64,000 bases of DNA from Novosphingobium sp. (GTDB lineage: Bacteria > Pseudomonadota > Alphaproteobacteria > Sphingomonadales > Sphingomonadaceae). The notes below the pieces were generated by a model. That model saw only the letters and a program-made list of their open reading frames with translations. It was not told the origin of the DNA and made no database searches. The stretch is taken from contig JACKKY010000002.1 of the NCBI GenBank assembly GCA_024236175.1, positions 682,001 to 746,000 on the forward strand, in the 5' to 3' direction. Numbering within the stretch: position 1 is the stretch's first letter; each line of letters begins with the position of its first letter. Position numbers and translations under genes: made by a program. Of the stretch, positions 34,565-43,650 are shown piece after piece.

Positions 34565-35875
34565 GTGAGCCGGACACTGATAAAGAACGCGACGATTTTC
34601 GATGCCACCGGGGCTGCGCCGTTCGCCGGAGACCTGCTGGTCGAGGGCAATTCGATCGCCTCGGTGACTCCCGCCGGTTCGAAGGATCACGGCGAGGCCG
34701 ACCGGGTGATAGACGGCACCGGCCTGTTCTGCATGCCGGGCATGACCGAAGGCCACGGCCACATCTCGTTCGAAGGCGTGACCGCGACCGAGAACCTGAT
34801 CACGCCGACTCCCGAAGAGCAGGTGTTCTGCGCGGCGCGCGGCGCCAAGGCGCTGCTGACGGCCGGTTTCACCAGCGTCTACGGCGCGTCGGAAGCCAAG
34901 CTGCGGCTCGCCGTGGCGGTGCGCAACGAAATCGCCGCCGGGCGGCTGCAGGGCCCCCGCATCCGGGCCGGCGGTCTCGAGATTTCGGTCACCGGCGCGA
35001 TGGGCGACGAGAGCACCGAGCACAATCCGCGCATCGGCCCGTCGACGCTGATCGACGGACCGCAGGAAATGCGCAAGGCGGTGCGGATCCACTGCCGCGA
35101 AGGCGTCGACAACATCAAGCTCGATGTCTCGGGCGATCCCTTCTACGCCGCCCGCGCGGGCACGCTCGGCACGCCCGACACCTGCACGCCGATGCATTAC
35201 GACGAAATCAAGATGGCGGTGGACACCGCGCATGCGCTGGGCCGCAAGGTGAACGCGCACACCCGCTCGGTACAGGGCTCCAAGGACTGCGTGCGCGCCG
35301 GCGTCGACGGCCTGCTCCATGTCGAACATTCCGACGAGGAACTGCTCGACATGATGGAGGAAGCCAAGGACCGCATCGTCGTGGTGCCGACAATCGGCCT
35401 GTTCCACGACATGGCCACCGGCCCCGCCTCCGATTACGGCATCACGCCGGAAGTCGCCGCATTCATGGGCATCAACGCGCTGATCGACGCGTCGGCCGAG
35501 ACTCATACCGAGTTGAGGAAGCGCGGCATCCGCCACCTGATCGGCGGCGATTACGGCTTCGCGTGGAGCCCGCAGGGGACCCAGGCGAGAGACATCGCCC
35601 ATTTCATGAAGTATTTCGGCTACAGCGCCGCCGACGCCCTGATCTGTGCCACCCGCAACGGCGGTCTGGCGATGCGCGACCAGGGCGACCTGGGAACGCT
35701 GCAGCCGGGCCAGCTGGCCGACTTGATACTCGTCAATGGCAATGTTCTCGACGACGTATCAATCCTTACCGACCTCGATCGCGTCGTGATGGTGATGAAG
35801 GACGGCGCCGTCGAGACGATTTCCCCCGCACTCGCGGAAAAGGCAGGCTCGCCTGCCCTCGAACCCGCCGAATAA
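34565..35875 (+). CDS. Metal-dependent amidohydrolase
   Basis: A 436-residue amidohydrolase-superfamily protein of the imidazolonepropionase-like branch. Metal-site parts are visible: His64 and His66 in EGHGH, a Lys in VDNIKLDVSGD, His in VNAHTRSV, His in LLHVEHSD, and Asp in IGGDYGFAW. A small beta-sandwich is formed by residues 1-58 and the last 55. Members hydrolyse amides, lactams and related ring C-N bonds, and some act on esters. The start is GTG at 34565 with a strong binding site. It leads the rightward catabolic genes; the next gene starts 22 bp on. Confidence 0.88.
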   Translation: MSRTLIKNATIFDATGAAPFAGDLLVEGNSIASVTPAGSKDHGEADRVIDGTGLFCMPGMTEGHGHISFEGVTATENLITPTPEEQVFCAARGAKALLTAGFTSVYGASEAKLRLAVAVRNEIAAGRLQGPRIRAGGLEISVTGAMGDESTEHNPRIGPSTLIDGPQEMRKAVRIHCREGVDNIKLDVSGDPFYAARAGTLGTPDTCTPMHYDEIKMAVDTAHALGRKVNAHTRSVQGSKDCVRAGVDGLLHVEHSDEELLDMMEEAKDRIVVVPTIGLFHDMATGPASDYGITPEVAAFMGINALIDASAETHTELRKRGIRHLIGGDYGFAWSPQGTQARDIAHFMKYFGYSAADALICATRNGGLAMRDQGDLGTLQPGQLADLILVNGNVLDDVSILTDLDRVVMVMKDGAVETISPALAEKAGSPALEPAE

Positions 35876-35897
35876 TGTTTAGGACAGGAGCTGAACA

Positions 35898-37322
35898 ATG
35901 AATGTCGAATCCGGCAAGCTGAAGCCCGGTGAAGCCCGGTGCCCTGCCATCAGCACTCAGGAAATTCTGGCCAAGGACAAGGTTGCGCCGCCGGAATGGG
36001 CCGCGTCCGAATCCTATGAGTTCATGGGTGACGAGGATATCGACACCGAACGCTACATCAGCGCGGAATACCAGGAAGAGGAATTCAAGCGGCTGTGGAC
36101 GCGCACCTGGCAGTTCGCCTGCCGCGAGGAGCACATTCCCGACATCGGCGACTACTATGTCTACGACATCGGCACTTCCAGCTTCATCGTCACCCGCGTC
36201 GCCGAGGACGAGATCCGCGCCTATTACAACGCGTGCCTCCACCGCGGCACGAAGCTTCGCGCTTCGGGCACCGAAGGCAACGCCCGCGAGTTCAAGTGCA
36301 GCTTCCACGGCTGGAGCTGGAACGTGGACGGCACCAACAAGGAAGTGCTGTGCCCCTGGGACTTCCCGCATGTCGATCCCGAGGAACTCTCGCTTCCCGA
36401 AGCGCGCGTGGAAACGCTGGGCGGCTTCGTGTGGATCAACATGGATCCCGACGCCCCGACCCTGCGTGAATACCTGGGCCCGGAAGCGCTCGCCCATATC
36501 GAGGCGTGGCACCTGGAAGACCGCTACACGGTCTGCCACGTGACCAAGACGATCCCGTCGAACTGGAAGCTCAACATGGAGGCCTTCATGGAGGCCTACC
36601 ACGTGCTCGACACGCACCCGCAGGTCTCGCCTTCCAACGCCGACGCCAATTCGCAGTACGACACCTACGGCGAGCACGTGAACCGCTTCATCTCGGCGCT
36701 GGGCGTGATCAGCCCGCACTGGGAAGGCAAGCTGACCGAGCAGGACGTGCTGGAACAGTGCACCGTCGGTGACAGCTCGCTGGTGCAGGACAAGCCCCAG
36801 GTCGGCGACGGCACAGCCCGCCAGGTGATGGCGGACATGTTCCGCGAGATGTTCGAGAAGGCCACCAATACGGACCTTTCGGGCGTGTCGGATTCGGAGA
36901 TCCTCGACTGCTTCTCCTACACCATCTTCCCGAACACCTTCCTGTTCCCGGGCATCTCGCTGCCGATGGTCTATCGCTTCCGTCCCAACCCGCGGGATCA
37001 TCGCGAAAGCTTCTACGAGGTGTTCTTCCTGCGGCCGAAGCCGAAGGACGGTTCCACCTTCGAGACCGCCGATCCGGTCCATCTCAACAAGGACCAGTCC
37101 TTCATCGAAGCCGAAGGCATGGACCCCGGCTTCGGCGCGATCCTCGATCAGGACACCGACAACCTCTTCCTCCAGCAGGAAGGGCTCGAAGCCTCGGCCA
37201 AGCATGGGCTGACGCTCGGCAACTACCAGGAAATCCGCGTCCGCCACTTCGAGAAGGCGGTCGACAAGTACATGGCGATGGAGCCGAAGATTCCGGATTG
37301 GAAGAAGCTCCAGCGCAAATGA
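35898..37322 (+). CDS. Rieske-type oxygenase, alpha (large) subunit
   Basis: A 474-residue ring-hydroxylating-type oxygenase. The Rieske [2Fe-2S] ligands are Cys113-x-His115 and Cys134-xx-His137 (NACLHRG, KCSFHGW). The mononuclear iron site is His235 and His240 in EAYHVLDTH, with Glu232 at the usual bridging position instead of Asp, as in some carnitine- and betaine-type oxygenases. Neither a beta subunit nor a reductase lies nearby, so it may be a homomeric (alpha-only) type. The ferredoxin upstream is P450-like and not Rieske-type, so the electron donor is open. A hairpin terminator follows. Confidence 0.93.
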   Translation: MNVESGKLKPGEARCPAISTQEILAKDKVAPPEWAASESYEFMGDEDIDTERYISAEYQEEEFKRLWTRTWQFACREEHIPDIGDYYVYDIGTSSFIVTRVAEDEIRAYYNACLHRGTKLRASGTEGNAREFKCSFHGWSWNVDGTNKEVLCPWDFPHVDPEELSLPEARVETLGGFVWINMDPDAPTLREYLGPEALAHIEAWHLEDRYTVCHVTKTIPSNWKLNMEAFMEAYHVLDTHPQVSPSNADANSQYDTYGEHVNRFISALGVISPHWEGKLTEQDVLEQCTVGDSSLVQDKPQVGDGTARQVMADMFREMFEKATNTDLSGVSDSEILDCFSYTIFPNTFLFPGISLPMVYRFRPNPRDHRESFYEVFFLRPKPKDGSTFETADPVHLNKDQSFIEAEGMDPGFGAILDQDTDNLFLQQEGLEASAKHGLTLGNYQEIRVRHFEKAVDKYMAMEPKIPDWKKLQRK

Positions 37323-37334
37323 TCGATAAATTCG

Positions 37335-37365
37335 CGCGCGCGGCCTGATTGGTCGCGCGCGTTTT
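37335..37365 (+). terminator. Intrinsic terminator after the Rieske oxygenase gene
   Basis: CGCGCGCGGCC pairs with GGTCGCGCGCG (11 bp, one G-T wobble, 5-base loop) and is followed by TTTT, 12 bases after the stop codon. Confidence 0.75.
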
Positions 37366-37417
37366 GCTGCAATTGGCCGGCGTCCGCACAGGATGCGGCC
37401 TGCATGGGAGAAACTGA

Positions 37418-38389
37418 ATGCGCGCCACGCTCAACCGGCCGCCGCCAGAGCAACTCGTCCTTTACGAAAAGGACCCCAAGACCAAGATCGCCACCATCAC
37501 GCTGAATCGTCCCGATGCGCTCAACGCACCGACGATCGCGGCACGGCTGCGCTTTGCCGACCTGGTCCACCGGGCCAACATCGACGACGACGTGAAGGTG
37601 CTCGTCATTCGCGGCGAGGGAAAGCATCTGGGCTCCGGTGCCGACCTGGAAGAGCAGGACGGCATGCTCAACCCCACCGAGGGGACCTCCCTGCTGCACG
37701 AATTCAGGATCGAGGAGGACGGTTCGGTCAAGTACCCGCCCGCCGGCTCCTACCGTTTCCTGGGCAGCATCACCAACCTATACGCCGATGATCACTTCGG
37801 CTGCCGCAGCCTGCAGAACTTCAAGAAGATCTCGATCCTCGAAGTGAAGGGCTATTGCTACGGCTGGCACTTCTACCTCGCCGGCGATGTCGACATCGTC
37901 GTTTCGTCCGACGACGCGCTCTACGGCCATGCCGCCTTCCGCTACGTCGGCTGGGGTCCGCGCATGTGGACCTGGTGCGAGATGATGGGCGTGCGCAAGT
38001 TCATGGAGATGGTCTTCACCGGCCGTCCCTTCACCGCCCAGCAGATGTACGACAGCAATTTCATCAACTCCGTCGTCCCGCGCGAAAAGCTGGAAGAGGA
38101 AACGATGAAATACGCCCTCGCCTGCTCGATGACGCGGCCCAACGACACGGTCGTCGCCCAGAAGACCTTCTTCGAGATCTACAAGCAGTATCGCGGCGAA
38201 TACATGGGCAGCCTGCTGACCGGCTTCCTTGAGGGGCTGAAGCCGATCATGACCGACGATTCCGGCGGCGTCGACCAGGGACTGGGCGACGACGTCATGG
38301 AAAAGGGCCTCGCCAATTCGGTGAAGGACAACGATGCCCGCTTCCCGGCCGACTGGCGCCTCAGCTTCCGCGGCCGCAGCCAGCCGTAG
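37418..38389 (+). CDS. Divergent enoyl-CoA hydratase/isomerase-family protein
   Basis: A 323-residue crotonase-fold protein, 60 residues longer than usual. Oxyanion loop 1 is GKHLGSGADL; loop 2 is GYCYGWHFYLAGDVDIV, where the usual GGG is YGW. The segment that normally carries the catalytic glutamate (PEVxLGLxPGGGG) reads YGHAAFRYVGWGPRMWTW, without Glu. An insertion of about 40 residues (LLHEFRIEEDGSVKYPPAGS and following) comes after loop 1. The fold is clear but ordinary hydratase chemistry is doubtful. GGGAGAAACTGA precedes the ATG. First of a compact group with AKR, two CoA-transferases, LLM and hydrolase. Confidence 0.88.
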   Translation: MRATLNRPPPEQLVLYEKDPKTKIATITLNRPDALNAPTIAARLRFADLVHRANIDDDVKVLVIRGEGKHLGSGADLEEQDGMLNPTEGTSLLHEFRIEEDGSVKYPPAGSYRFLGSITNLYADDHFGCRSLQNFKKISILEVKGYCYGWHFYLAGDVDIVVSSDDALYGHAAFRYVGWGPRMWTWCEMMGVRKFMEMVFTGRPFTAQQMYDSNFINSVVPREKLEEETMKYALACSMTRPNDTVVAQKTFFEIYKQYRGEYMGSLLTGFLEGLKPIMTDDSGGVDQGLGDDVMEKGLANSVKDNDARFPADWRLSFRGRSQP

Positions 38390-38406
38390 GGACTGAAGCC
38401 CCGCCG

Positions 38407-39456
38407 ATGCAATATACGCAGCTCGGTTCGACCGGACTTATCGTATCCCGTCTCGCCCTGGGTGGATCGACGTTCACCCGGGGCGACAAGTCTCTGGGCG
38501 CCTTCTACAAGGTCGGCCCGGAGCTTGCCGACGAGATGATCGGCAAGGCACTCGACGCCGGCGTGAACTACTTCGATACCGCCGACGTCTATGCCAGCGG
38601 CCAGTCCGAGGAAATCATGGGCGCGGCGCTCAAGCCGCACCGCGACCGGATCGTGCTGTCCACCAAGGTCGGCAATCGCGGCGCCGGCAACCGGGAAGTG
38701 CTGCACAGCGGGCTTTCCCGGCGCCACATCCTGTGGTCCGTCGACCAGAGCCTGAAGCGGCTCGGCACCGACTGGATCGATTTCTACAACGTCCACCGCA
38801 TCGATCCCTACACGCCGCTGGAAGAACAGCTCGAAGCGCTCGATGCCGTCGTGAAGTCCGGCAAGGTGCGCTACATCGGCTATTCCAACTGGCCGGCGTG
38901 GCTGGTGGCGACCGCCATGCAGATGCAGGAGGCCAACGGCTGGGCGCAGTTCAGCCACGGCCAGATGTACTACTCGCTGCTCGGCCGCGACGTGGAGCGC
39001 GACACGGTGGCGATGATGGACCACTACGGCCTCGGCATGGCGGTCTGGAGCCCCCTCGCCTTCGGCTTCCTCGCCGGCAAGTACACGCGCGAGGACATGC
39101 AGCAGGACGAGAACCGCTTCTCCAACACCGACTGGCTGAATTTCGACAAGGACCGCGCCTTCGCCCTGCTCCCGGTGATGGAGGAGATCGCGAAGGAAGC
39201 CGGCTGCTCGATGGCGCAGCTGGCCGTCGCCTGGCTCCTGACCCGCGACAAGGTCGACACCGTGCTGCTGGGCGCGACCAAGACGCACCAGCTCGAGGAC
39301 AACCTCGGCGCCGCCGACGTCAGGCTGAGCGACGAACAGCTCGCGAGGCTGGAGGAGGCGACTGCGATTTCCGCGCTTTACCCCAGCTCCAACTGGGTCG
39401 AAATTGACGGGCTCGTGAAGAAAAGACTGGGAGTTGACGCGAAATGTCCGCGCTAG
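38407..39456 (+). CDS. Aldo/keto reductase
   Basis: A 349-residue TIM-barrel NADPH-dependent reductase. The catalytic tetrad is Asp57, Tyr62, Lys87 and His130 (YFDTADVY, LSTKVG, YNVHRID). The family opening TQLGSTGLIVSRLALGG and the NADPH-binding VLLGATKTHQLEDNL are present. It is of the YajO/Tas-like, voltage-channel-beta-type branch, about 30 residues longer than average. The 3' end overlaps the CoA-transferase gene by 13 bp. It likely interconverts a carbonyl and alcohol of a pathway intermediate. Confidence 0.93.
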   Translation: MQYTQLGSTGLIVSRLALGGSTFTRGDKSLGAFYKVGPELADEMIGKALDAGVNYFDTADVYASGQSEEIMGAALKPHRDRIVLSTKVGNRGAGNREVLHSGLSRRHILWSVDQSLKRLGTDWIDFYNVHRIDPYTPLEEQLEALDAVVKSGKVRYIGYSNWPAWLVATAMQMQEANGWAQFSHGQMYYSLLGRDVERDTVAMMDHYGLGMAVWSPLAFGFLAGKYTREDMQQDENRFSNTDWLNFDKDRAFALLPVMEEIAKEAGCSMAQLAVAWLLTRDKVDTVLLGATKTHQLEDNLGAADVRLSDEQLARLEEATAISALYPSSNWVEIDGLVKKRLGVDAKCPR

Positions 39457-40601
39457 CAGGCATCACCATCGTCGAGATCGCCGAGCGCCCGGCCGGCGAA
39501 TACACCGGCAAGCTGCTGGCCGATTTCGGGGCCGAGGTCATCAAGGTGGAACGGCCCGGCGGCGCCCCCACGCGCGGCATGGTTCCGGTCAAGGACGGCG
39601 AAAGCGCGCTCTTCGCCTACCTCAACACCAACAAGAAATCCGTCGTGCTCGATCTCGACAAGGCCGAGGACCGCGCGACGCTCGACCGGCTGCTGGCGCG
39701 CGCCAATGCGCTGATCGACGATCACGACGATGCCTGGAACGTCGCCCGCTCGCTTGGTTCGGACGACGTGGCCAGGGCGCATCCGCATCTCGTCCACTGC
39801 ATCGTCACGCCATTCGGACAGGGCGCCCCGGCCGAATGGCAGGCGTGCCGCCCGATCAACGTCACCATGGCCAGCGGCTGGGCCTACCACTCGCCCAGCG
39901 AGACGCCGGACGAAAAGCCGCCGCTCAAGGGCCCGGGCCGGTTCTTCGCCGATTACGAGGGCGCCATCGATGCCGCCCTGTGCGTGCTCGCGTCGCTCCA
40001 TCGCCAGCGCAAGGCCGGCCCGAATGAGCGTGGGGGCCAGTTCATCGACGTCTCCCAGGACGAGGCGCTGATCAACCGGATCGATTGCGTGCTCGACCGG
40101 ATGCTGGCCGGTGAAGCCGAACCCAGCATGGAGCGCACCGCCTATGACATGGGCGGCCCGCAGACGTCCTTCGCCTGCAAGGACGGCCACGTCTATCTGT
40201 TCATGACCACCAAGGCGCACTGGAACGGCCTGTGCTCGCTGATGGGCGAGCCGGACTGGACCAGGGAATTCCGCGAGGACTGGCTGGAATTCGACTGCAC
40301 CCGGGACAATGTGAAGAAGTTCCGCGACCTTTTCCGGCCGTGGATCGCCGAGCAGGAGAAGCTCCCGGTGACCGAGGCGGCGCAGAAGGCGGGCGTGGCG
40401 ATGGTTCCGGTCAACACCGCGGCGGACCTGCCGAAGAATGAGCAGATCGCCCATCGCGGCTTCTTCCAGGAAGGCGAGCACCCGGTGTTCGGCACGGTTT
40501 CCTACCCCACCGCCTGCTACAAGATGAGCGCGACCCCGGTGCGGATCGCCAGCCCCGCGCCCGCGCTGGGCGCCGACAATTCCGAGCTGGGAGGCGAATG
40601 A
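39444..40601 (+). CDS. Family III CoA-transferase (CaiB/BaiF), 1
   Basis: A 385-residue member of the interlocked-dimer CoA-transferase family, which moves CoA between acyl groups through an Asp-linked intermediate. The likely catalytic Asp is Asp170 (RFFADYEGAIDAAL). The N terminus is ITIVEIAERPAGEYTGKLLADFGAEVIKVE, typical apart from the missing LxGxRVxD start. GQFIDVSQDEAL follows. Starts inside the AKR gene and overlaps the next CoA-transferase by 4 bp. Acyl donor and acceptor cannot be read from sequence; some homologues are racemases. Confidence 0.92.
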   Translation: MSALAGITIVEIAERPAGEYTGKLLADFGAEVIKVERPGGAPTRGMVPVKDGESALFAYLNTNKKSVVLDLDKAEDRATLDRLLARANALIDDHDDAWNVARSLGSDDVARAHPHLVHCIVTPFGQGAPAEWQACRPINVTMASGWAYHSPSETPDEKPPLKGPGRFFADYEGAIDAALCVLASLHRQRKAGPNERGGQFIDVSQDEALINRIDCVLDRMLAGEAEPSMERTAYDMGGPQTSFACKDGHVYLFMTTKAHWNGLCSLMGEPDWTREFREDWLEFDCTRDNVKKFRDLFRPWIAEQEKLPVTEAAQKAGVAMVPVNTAADLPKNEQIAHRGFFQEGEHPVFGTVSYPTACYKMSATPVRIASPAPALGADNSELGGE

Positions 40602-41824
40602 TGGCGGAAACCTCCCTCAAGCCGAAATCCTGCGGCGGCCCTCTCGAAGGCGTGCGCGTGCTGGAGATCACCAAGGTGTGGGCCGGTCCCTATGCCGGCA
40701 AGATGCTCGCCCATCTCGGTGCCGAGGTGATCAAGGTGGAAAGCGCCACCAATCTCGACGAGATGCGCGCCTATGGCGGCGTCGACATCAACTCCGCGCC
40801 CTATTTCCTCTCGATCAACCAGGAGATCCTCTCGGTCCAGGTCAACATGAAGACCGAGGAAGGGCTGGACCTGGTGCGTCGGATGGTCGCCGAATCGGAC
40901 ATCGTGATCGACAATATCCGGCCCGGCGCGATGGAACGCTCGCACCTGGGCTACGAGGACCTGAAGAAGATCAAGCCCGACATCATCCAGTGTTCGATCA
41001 AGATGTGGGGCAACGAGGGCCCGCTCGGCTATCAGACCGGCTACGCCCCCTGCTTCGCCGCGCTGTCCGGGCTGTTCTACCTCGTCGGCCACGAAGGCGA
41101 GACGCCGCGCGGCATGAACATGCGCCACGGCGATTCCACCGCCGGCGCCTGCGCCGCGCTGGCCTGCCTTGCCGCCCTGCACCACCGCGAGCGGACCGGC
41201 GAAGGCCAGTTCATCGACCTGTCCGCCGTCGAGACGATGACCAGCCTCGTCGGCGACAGCCTGTTCTCCTATTCGGTGACCGGCAAAGTTCCCGAGCCGG
41301 ACGGCAATTTCCACCCGGAAATGTGCCCCCATGCCGCCTACCCCTGCACCGGCGTCGACTGGATCAGCATCGCCGTGGCCGGCGAAGGCGAATGGCAAAC
41401 CCTGTGCGAGGTGCTGGATGCCGGCGACCTTGCCGCCGACCCGCGCTTTTCCGACCTGGCGAGCCGGCTTGAAAACCGCCGCGCGCTGGACGAGGCGATC
41501 GGCGCCCTGACGGCGCAGCAGGACGCCACCGAACTCGCCGACCGCCTGCGCAAGGCCGGGGTTCCGGCTTTCAAGGCGATGAGTTCGATCGACCTGTGCT
41601 CCGACGAATTCCTCTGGGCGCGCGAGGCCTATCGCATGGTCAGCGATCACAAGAACGGTTCGCGCCCGATCATCGGCCCGTCCTGGCGCATCAGTCCCGA
41701 AGGTCCGCAGGTCGAGCGCGGCGCCCCGCTGCTCGGCGAACACAACGACTATGTCTACCGCGAGATTCTGGGCTTGCCGCAGGAGAAGCTGGACGATCTG
41801 GTAGCGCGCAAAATCGTCGACTAG
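40598..41824 (+). CDS. Family III CoA-transferase (CaiB/BaiF), 2
   Basis: A 408-residue paralogue directly coupled to the one before (ATGATG start overlapping its stop; 40598 and 40601 both possible). The catalytic Asp is Asp179 in RHGDSTAGACAAL. The opening GVRVLEITKVWAGPYAGKML and GAEVIKVES are canonical. Two consecutive, non-identical CaiB-type genes often form a hetero-oligomer or serve successive substrates. Together with the P450 and Rieske genes they fit an activation step for a carboxylated intermediate. Confidence 0.94.
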   Translation: MMAETSLKPKSCGGPLEGVRVLEITKVWAGPYAGKMLAHLGAEVIKVESATNLDEMRAYGGVDINSAPYFLSINQEILSVQVNMKTEEGLDLVRRMVAESDIVIDNIRPGAMERSHLGYEDLKKIKPDIIQCSIKMWGNEGPLGYQTGYAPCFAALSGLFYLVGHEGETPRGMNMRHGDSTAGACAALACLAALHHRERTGEGQFIDLSAVETMTSLVGDSLFSYSVTGKVPEPDGNFHPEMCPHAAYPCTGVDWISIAVAGEGEWQTLCEVLDAGDLAADPRFSDLASRLENRRALDEAIGALTAQQDATELADRLRKAGVPAFKAMSSIDLCSDEFLWAREAYRMVSDHKNGSRPIIGPSWRISPEGPQVERGAPLLGEHNDYVYREILGLPQEKLDDLVARKIVD

Positions 41825-41864
41825 GGCACCCCTGCCCGGTTCGACAACAACAGCCGGGGCAGGA

Positions 41865-42785
41865 ATGGAACTCGCGTTTTCGATGCCGCACCTCATGGAA
41901 GTGACGGCGATCACCACCGACTGGGAACGCCAGGTCACCGGCGCGCAGCAGGTCGAAATGGCGAAATTCGCCGAGAAGCTGGGCTATGCGATGATCGCGG
42001 TGCCCGAACATTTCGTCATTCCGCGCCAGCACCTGCCGCTGTCGGGCGCGTTCCACCTCGCCGCCTATCCCTCGATGGCCTTCTACGCTGGCGCCACCGA
42101 GACGATCCGGGTCAACAGCTGCATCGCCATCCAGCCGGTCCAGAACCCGATCGTCACCGCCAAGACGCTGTCGACGATGGACTGGCTCTCCAGCGGGCGC
42201 GTCACCGTCACCTTCGCGTCGGGCTGGCTGAAAGGCGAATTCGAAGCGCTCGGCGTCGACTACCACCAGCGCGGCGCCATGTCCGAGGAATACACCCAGG
42301 CGATCATCGAACTGTGGACCAGCGACAATCCCGAGTTCGAAGGCAAGTACATCAGCTTCCGCGACGTGGCGTTCGAACCGAAATGCTTCCAGAAGCCGCA
42401 CCTGCCGATCTGGTTCGGCGGCGACGCCGATCCCGTGCTGCGCCGGATCGCGCGCTATGCCACGGGCTGGTGGCCGTTCCTCACCAAGCCTGAGGACATT
42501 CCCGACCGGCTCGACTACATCCGCTCGCAGCCGGATTACAACGGCCGGCTCGAGGAGGTGTTCTTCGGGTTTTCGACCACCCGGCTGGGCGAAGGCCACG
42601 TGCCGATCGACGATCCCAAGGCGCGGCCGGGCCAGACCAAACAGGAGATCATCGACCGCCTGTGCTGGTTCGGCGAGCAGGGCGTCACCATGAGTTCGGT
42701 GCCGATCCCCGAAGTGAAGCGGATCGAGGAATATTACGACTACGCACAATGGGTCGCCGAGGAGATCATGCCGGCGGTCAGGTAG
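41865..42785 (+). CDS. Luciferase-like (LLM-class) flavin- or F420-dependent oxidoreductase
   Basis: A 306-residue TIM-barrel protein of the bacterial-luciferase superfamily. GWLKGEFEALGV and RVTVTFASGW are signatures of the TIGR03619-like branch, most members of which use F420, though FMN-dependent monooxygenases share the fold. NPIVTAKTLSTMDWLSSGR is the usual cofactor-site helix. The family helps in Baeyer-Villiger, desulphonation or ene-reduction steps. It starts 40 bp after the CoA-transferase and is followed by a hydrolase gene. Confidence 0.9.
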   Translation: MELAFSMPHLMEVTAITTDWERQVTGAQQVEMAKFAEKLGYAMIAVPEHFVIPRQHLPLSGAFHLAAYPSMAFYAGATETIRVNSCIAIQPVQNPIVTAKTLSTMDWLSSGRVTVTFASGWLKGEFEALGVDYHQRGAMSEEYTQAIIELWTSDNPEFEGKYISFRDVAFEPKCFQKPHLPIWFGGDADPVLRRIARYATGWWPFLTKPEDIPDRLDYIRSQPDYNGRLEEVFFGFSTTRLGEGHVPIDDPKARPGQTKQEIIDRLCWFGEQGVTMSSVPIPEVKRIEEYYDYAQWVAEEIMPAVR

Positions 42786-42807
42786 GACAGGCACCCGGGA
42801 GGAGAGG

Positions 42808-43554
42808 ATGGCGGTATTCGTTCTTGTCCATGGCGGCGGCCATGGCGGCTGGTGCTGGGACCGGCTGGCGCCGCTGCTGCGCGATGCGGGCCACGAGGTC
42901 CACATTCCCGTGCTGAAAGGCGTCGGCGAGCGTTTCGGCGAGCTGACCGCCGACATCGGCCTGTCTACCCATGTCGAGGAAGTCGCGAAGCTGATCGCGG
43001 ATCGGGACCTGCGCGACGTCATTCTCGTCGGCCATTCCTACGGCTGCATGGTGATCACCGGCGTCGCGGGCAGCGTTCCGGGCCGGATCGCCGAGCTCGT
43101 GTTCCTCGACGGGCCGCACCCGCGCGACGGCGAGGCGCTGGAGCACGCCTCTCCCGGCATGCGCGAGGTGCTCGAACCGCAGATGCGCGAAGTCGACGGC
43201 GTCGAACTGTGCCTGTTCCCGAACGCGGAGACGATGCATGTCTACGGCATCCGCGAGCCCGAGGACGTCGCATGGGCGAGCCGGCACCTGACGCCGCATC
43301 CGTGGAAATGCTTCGTCGAACCGCTGCGACTGAAGGACGCCGCCGGCATGGCGGCGGTCCCGCGCACCAGCATCGACTGCATCGAGAGCGGGAACCGGCG
43401 CGATCCGGAAATGAACGCGCGGGCGAAGGCGGCCGACCGCTGCTGGGAGATCGACACGGGACACGACCTGATGATCAGCGAGCCGCGCGCCACCGCCGAC
43501 ATGCTGCTGCGCGTCGCCGCAGAACCGTTGCGCCGCACCGCCTCCCGCGCATAG
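42808..43554 (+). CDS. Alpha/beta hydrolase (esterase, MES/hydroxynitrile lyase-like)
   Basis: A 248-residue hydrolase. Ser77 in GHSYG is the nucleophile and His219 in IDTGHDLM the catalytic His; the Asp is probably Asp190 (SIDC) by position. FVLVHGGGHGGWCWDRL is the oxyanion loop in the plant methylesterase/salicylate-binding-protein-like branch, which also holds bacterial esterases. GGGAGGAGAGG precedes the ATG. Likely ester or thioester cleavage of a pathway intermediate next to the LLM gene. Confidence 0.9.
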   Translation: MAVFVLVHGGGHGGWCWDRLAPLLRDAGHEVHIPVLKGVGERFGELTADIGLSTHVEEVAKLIADRDLRDVILVGHSYGCMVITGVAGSVPGRIAELVFLDGPHPRDGEALEHASPGMREVLEPQMREVDGVELCLFPNAETMHVYGIREPEDVAWASRHLTPHPWKCFVEPLRLKDAAGMAAVPRTSIDCIESGNRRDPEMNARAKAADRCWEIDTGHDLMISEPRATADMLLRVAAEPLRRTASRA

Positions 43555-43650
43555 TCTTCACCGCCGAAGCGATGAATCGGCGCGCCGCCAACGGCGACCT
43601 TGACCTGGGCCGCCCGGCTCCGGCCTAGTGAGCGCGATGGGAGAATTTGC

